Below are positions 63,435 to 64,000 of a stretch of DNA of 64,000 bases, one piece after another; the first letter of the stretch is position 1, and every line of letters begins with the position of its first letter. A model generated the notes under the pieces. It did no database searches. It saw nothing but the letters and a program-made list of their open reading frames with translations, and was not told the DNA's origin. Made by a program: the position numbers and the translations under genes. The DNA is taken from assembly GCF_008329585.1 (NCBI RefSeq), contig NZ_NPKP01000001.1, forward strand, positions 496,001-560,000. Reading direction: 5' to 3'. Source of the DNA: Mycolicibacterium sp. P9-22 (GTDB lineage Bacteria > Actinomycetota > Actinomycetes > Mycobacteriales > Mycobacteriaceae).

Positions 63435-64000
63435 ATGACGGCGAGCACCAACCCTGAGGCGAGTCGCCCGGAGCTTTCTCCGGGCGACCCGTCCGTACGG
63501 CGGCGGCTGCCGCGCCGCGCCAACGGCGCCACCCTGCAGGTCGGGGTGGCGGTGTTGTGGCTGTCGCTGATCGTGCTGCTGCCCCTGGCCGCCATCGTGC
63601 TGACCTCGGCCGAGGGCGGCTGGGGCGCATTCTGGTCGGCGGTGAGCTCGCCGTCGGCGCTGGCATCGTTCCGGGTGACACTGACCATCTCGATCGGCGT
63701 CACCGTGGTCAACGTGGCCTTCGGACTGCTGATCGCCTGGGTCCTGGTCCGCGACGACTTCCCGCTCAAGCGCGTGGTGGACGCCATCATCGATCTACCG
63801 TTCGCGCTGCCGACCATCGTGGCCAGCCTGGTGCTGCTCTCGCTCTACGGCCCGGGCAGCCCGGTGGGCATCCACATCCAGCACACGTCGTGGGGTGTGG
63901 CGCTGGCACTGGCCTTCGTGACGCTGCCGTTCGTGGTCCGCGCCGTACAACCCGTGCTGCTGGAACTCGACCGCGAGGTCGAGGAGGCGGCAGCCTCGCT
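63435..64000 (+). CDS. cysT: Sulfate ABC transporter permease CysT (partial, cut by the right edge)
   Basis: An open frame from ATG (MTASTNPEASRPELSPGD) to the window end, 188 codons visible. The first membrane helix is VAVLWLSLIVLLPLAAIVL; the CysT-type region SALASFRVTLTISIGVTVVN, AWVLVRDDFPLKRVVDAIID and LPFALPTIVASLVLLSLYG follows, ending in the EAA-loop start PVLLELDREVEEAAASL. It lies 35 bases after subI and is expected to continue into cysW and cysA. Confidence 0.95.
   Translation, partial: MTASTNPEASRPELSPGDPSVRRRLPRRANGATLQVGVAVLWLSLIVLLPLAAIVLTSAEGGWGAFWSAVSSPSALASFRVTLTISIGVTVVNVAFGLLIAWVLVRDDFPLKRVVDAIIDLPFALPTIVASLVLLSLYGPGSPVGIHIQHTSWGVALALAFVTLPFVVRAVQPVLLELDREVEEAAAS

Noticed and set aside
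1..64000. CRISPR arrays, tRNA or rRNA genes, prophage
   Set aside because: No regular spaced repeats, tRNA cloverleaf cores or phage structural genes were noticed on reading; none is reported.

Overview
The window is high-GC actinobacterial chromosome, almost certainly a fast-growing Mycobacterium (Mycolicibacterium). Gene content and order match blocks known from M. tuberculosis: the nuo operon with its orphan receiver protein, and the Rv2415c-to-Rv2399c block (comEA, comEC, holA, rpsT, ATP-grasp/alpha-E/transglutaminase, RNase Z, CBS protein, PemK-like, lepA, lppR, trehalase, subI, cysT). Synteny statements are from memory. Many genes show mycobacterial leaderless geometry, a TANNNT box 6-7 nt before an ATG or GTG. 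GTGA, ATGA and TGATG stop/start overlaps are very common.

Region by region. 1-8.4 kb (minus): nuoH (cut by the left edge), G, F, E, D, C, B, A, encoding respiratory complex I. 8.5-11.7 kb: a divergent orphan receiver protein, a small membrane protein, a CbbR-like LysR regulator, the red-type RubisCO activase cbbX and a BlaI/CopY repressor. 11.7-19.2 kb: a GAF sensor kinase and NarL-type regulator (minus) divergent from a coupled operon rpe-tkt-prk-HAD-HAD (plus). This is a Calvin-cycle module without RubisCO in the window. 19.4-34.1 kb: mostly housekeeping genes of the Rv24xx block; lepA has no ATG, GTG or TTG start upstream of its GTPase motif. 34.2-43.0 kb: a TetR gene with twin operators, an F420-type LLM enzyme, then a plus-strand operon of two DszA/NtaA-type flavin monooxygenases, an APC permease, a double-GNAT protein, a DszC/SfnB-like monooxygenase and a methyltransferase. 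43.0-45.9 kb: a DUF222/HNH gene with a perfect SOS box, broken by a 1441-bp IS481-family element (15-bp target duplication) and by a 1-nt frameshift.

45.9-57.0 kb (minus) looks like one long transcription unit. It encodes a family 2A encapsulin shell (35-kDa antigen/SrpI type), its cysteine desulfurase cargo with a disordered N-terminal arm of about 200 residues, a stand-alone ANTAR RNA-binding protein, a third DszA-like monooxygenase, an Eis-like acetyltransferase and a peptide-type ABC transporter. 57.1-64.0 kb holds a cysteine-free TED/TQXA-domain protein, a GH15 trehalase, an FAD monooxygenase, two tiny membrane peptides and the sulfate ABC genes subI-cysT (cut by the right edge).

The main discovery is two leaderless small ORFs ending in runs of Cys codons, one before the TQXA gene (CCCC, stop) and one before subI (CCCR, stop). 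Each is followed by sequence complementary to the downstream ribosome binding site. The subI one resembles the cysteine-responsive attenuators described in mycobacteria; the TQXA one may be undescribed. They flank the encapsulated desulfurase, so 35-64 kb reads as a sulfur acquisition, release and storage neighbourhood under cysteine control.
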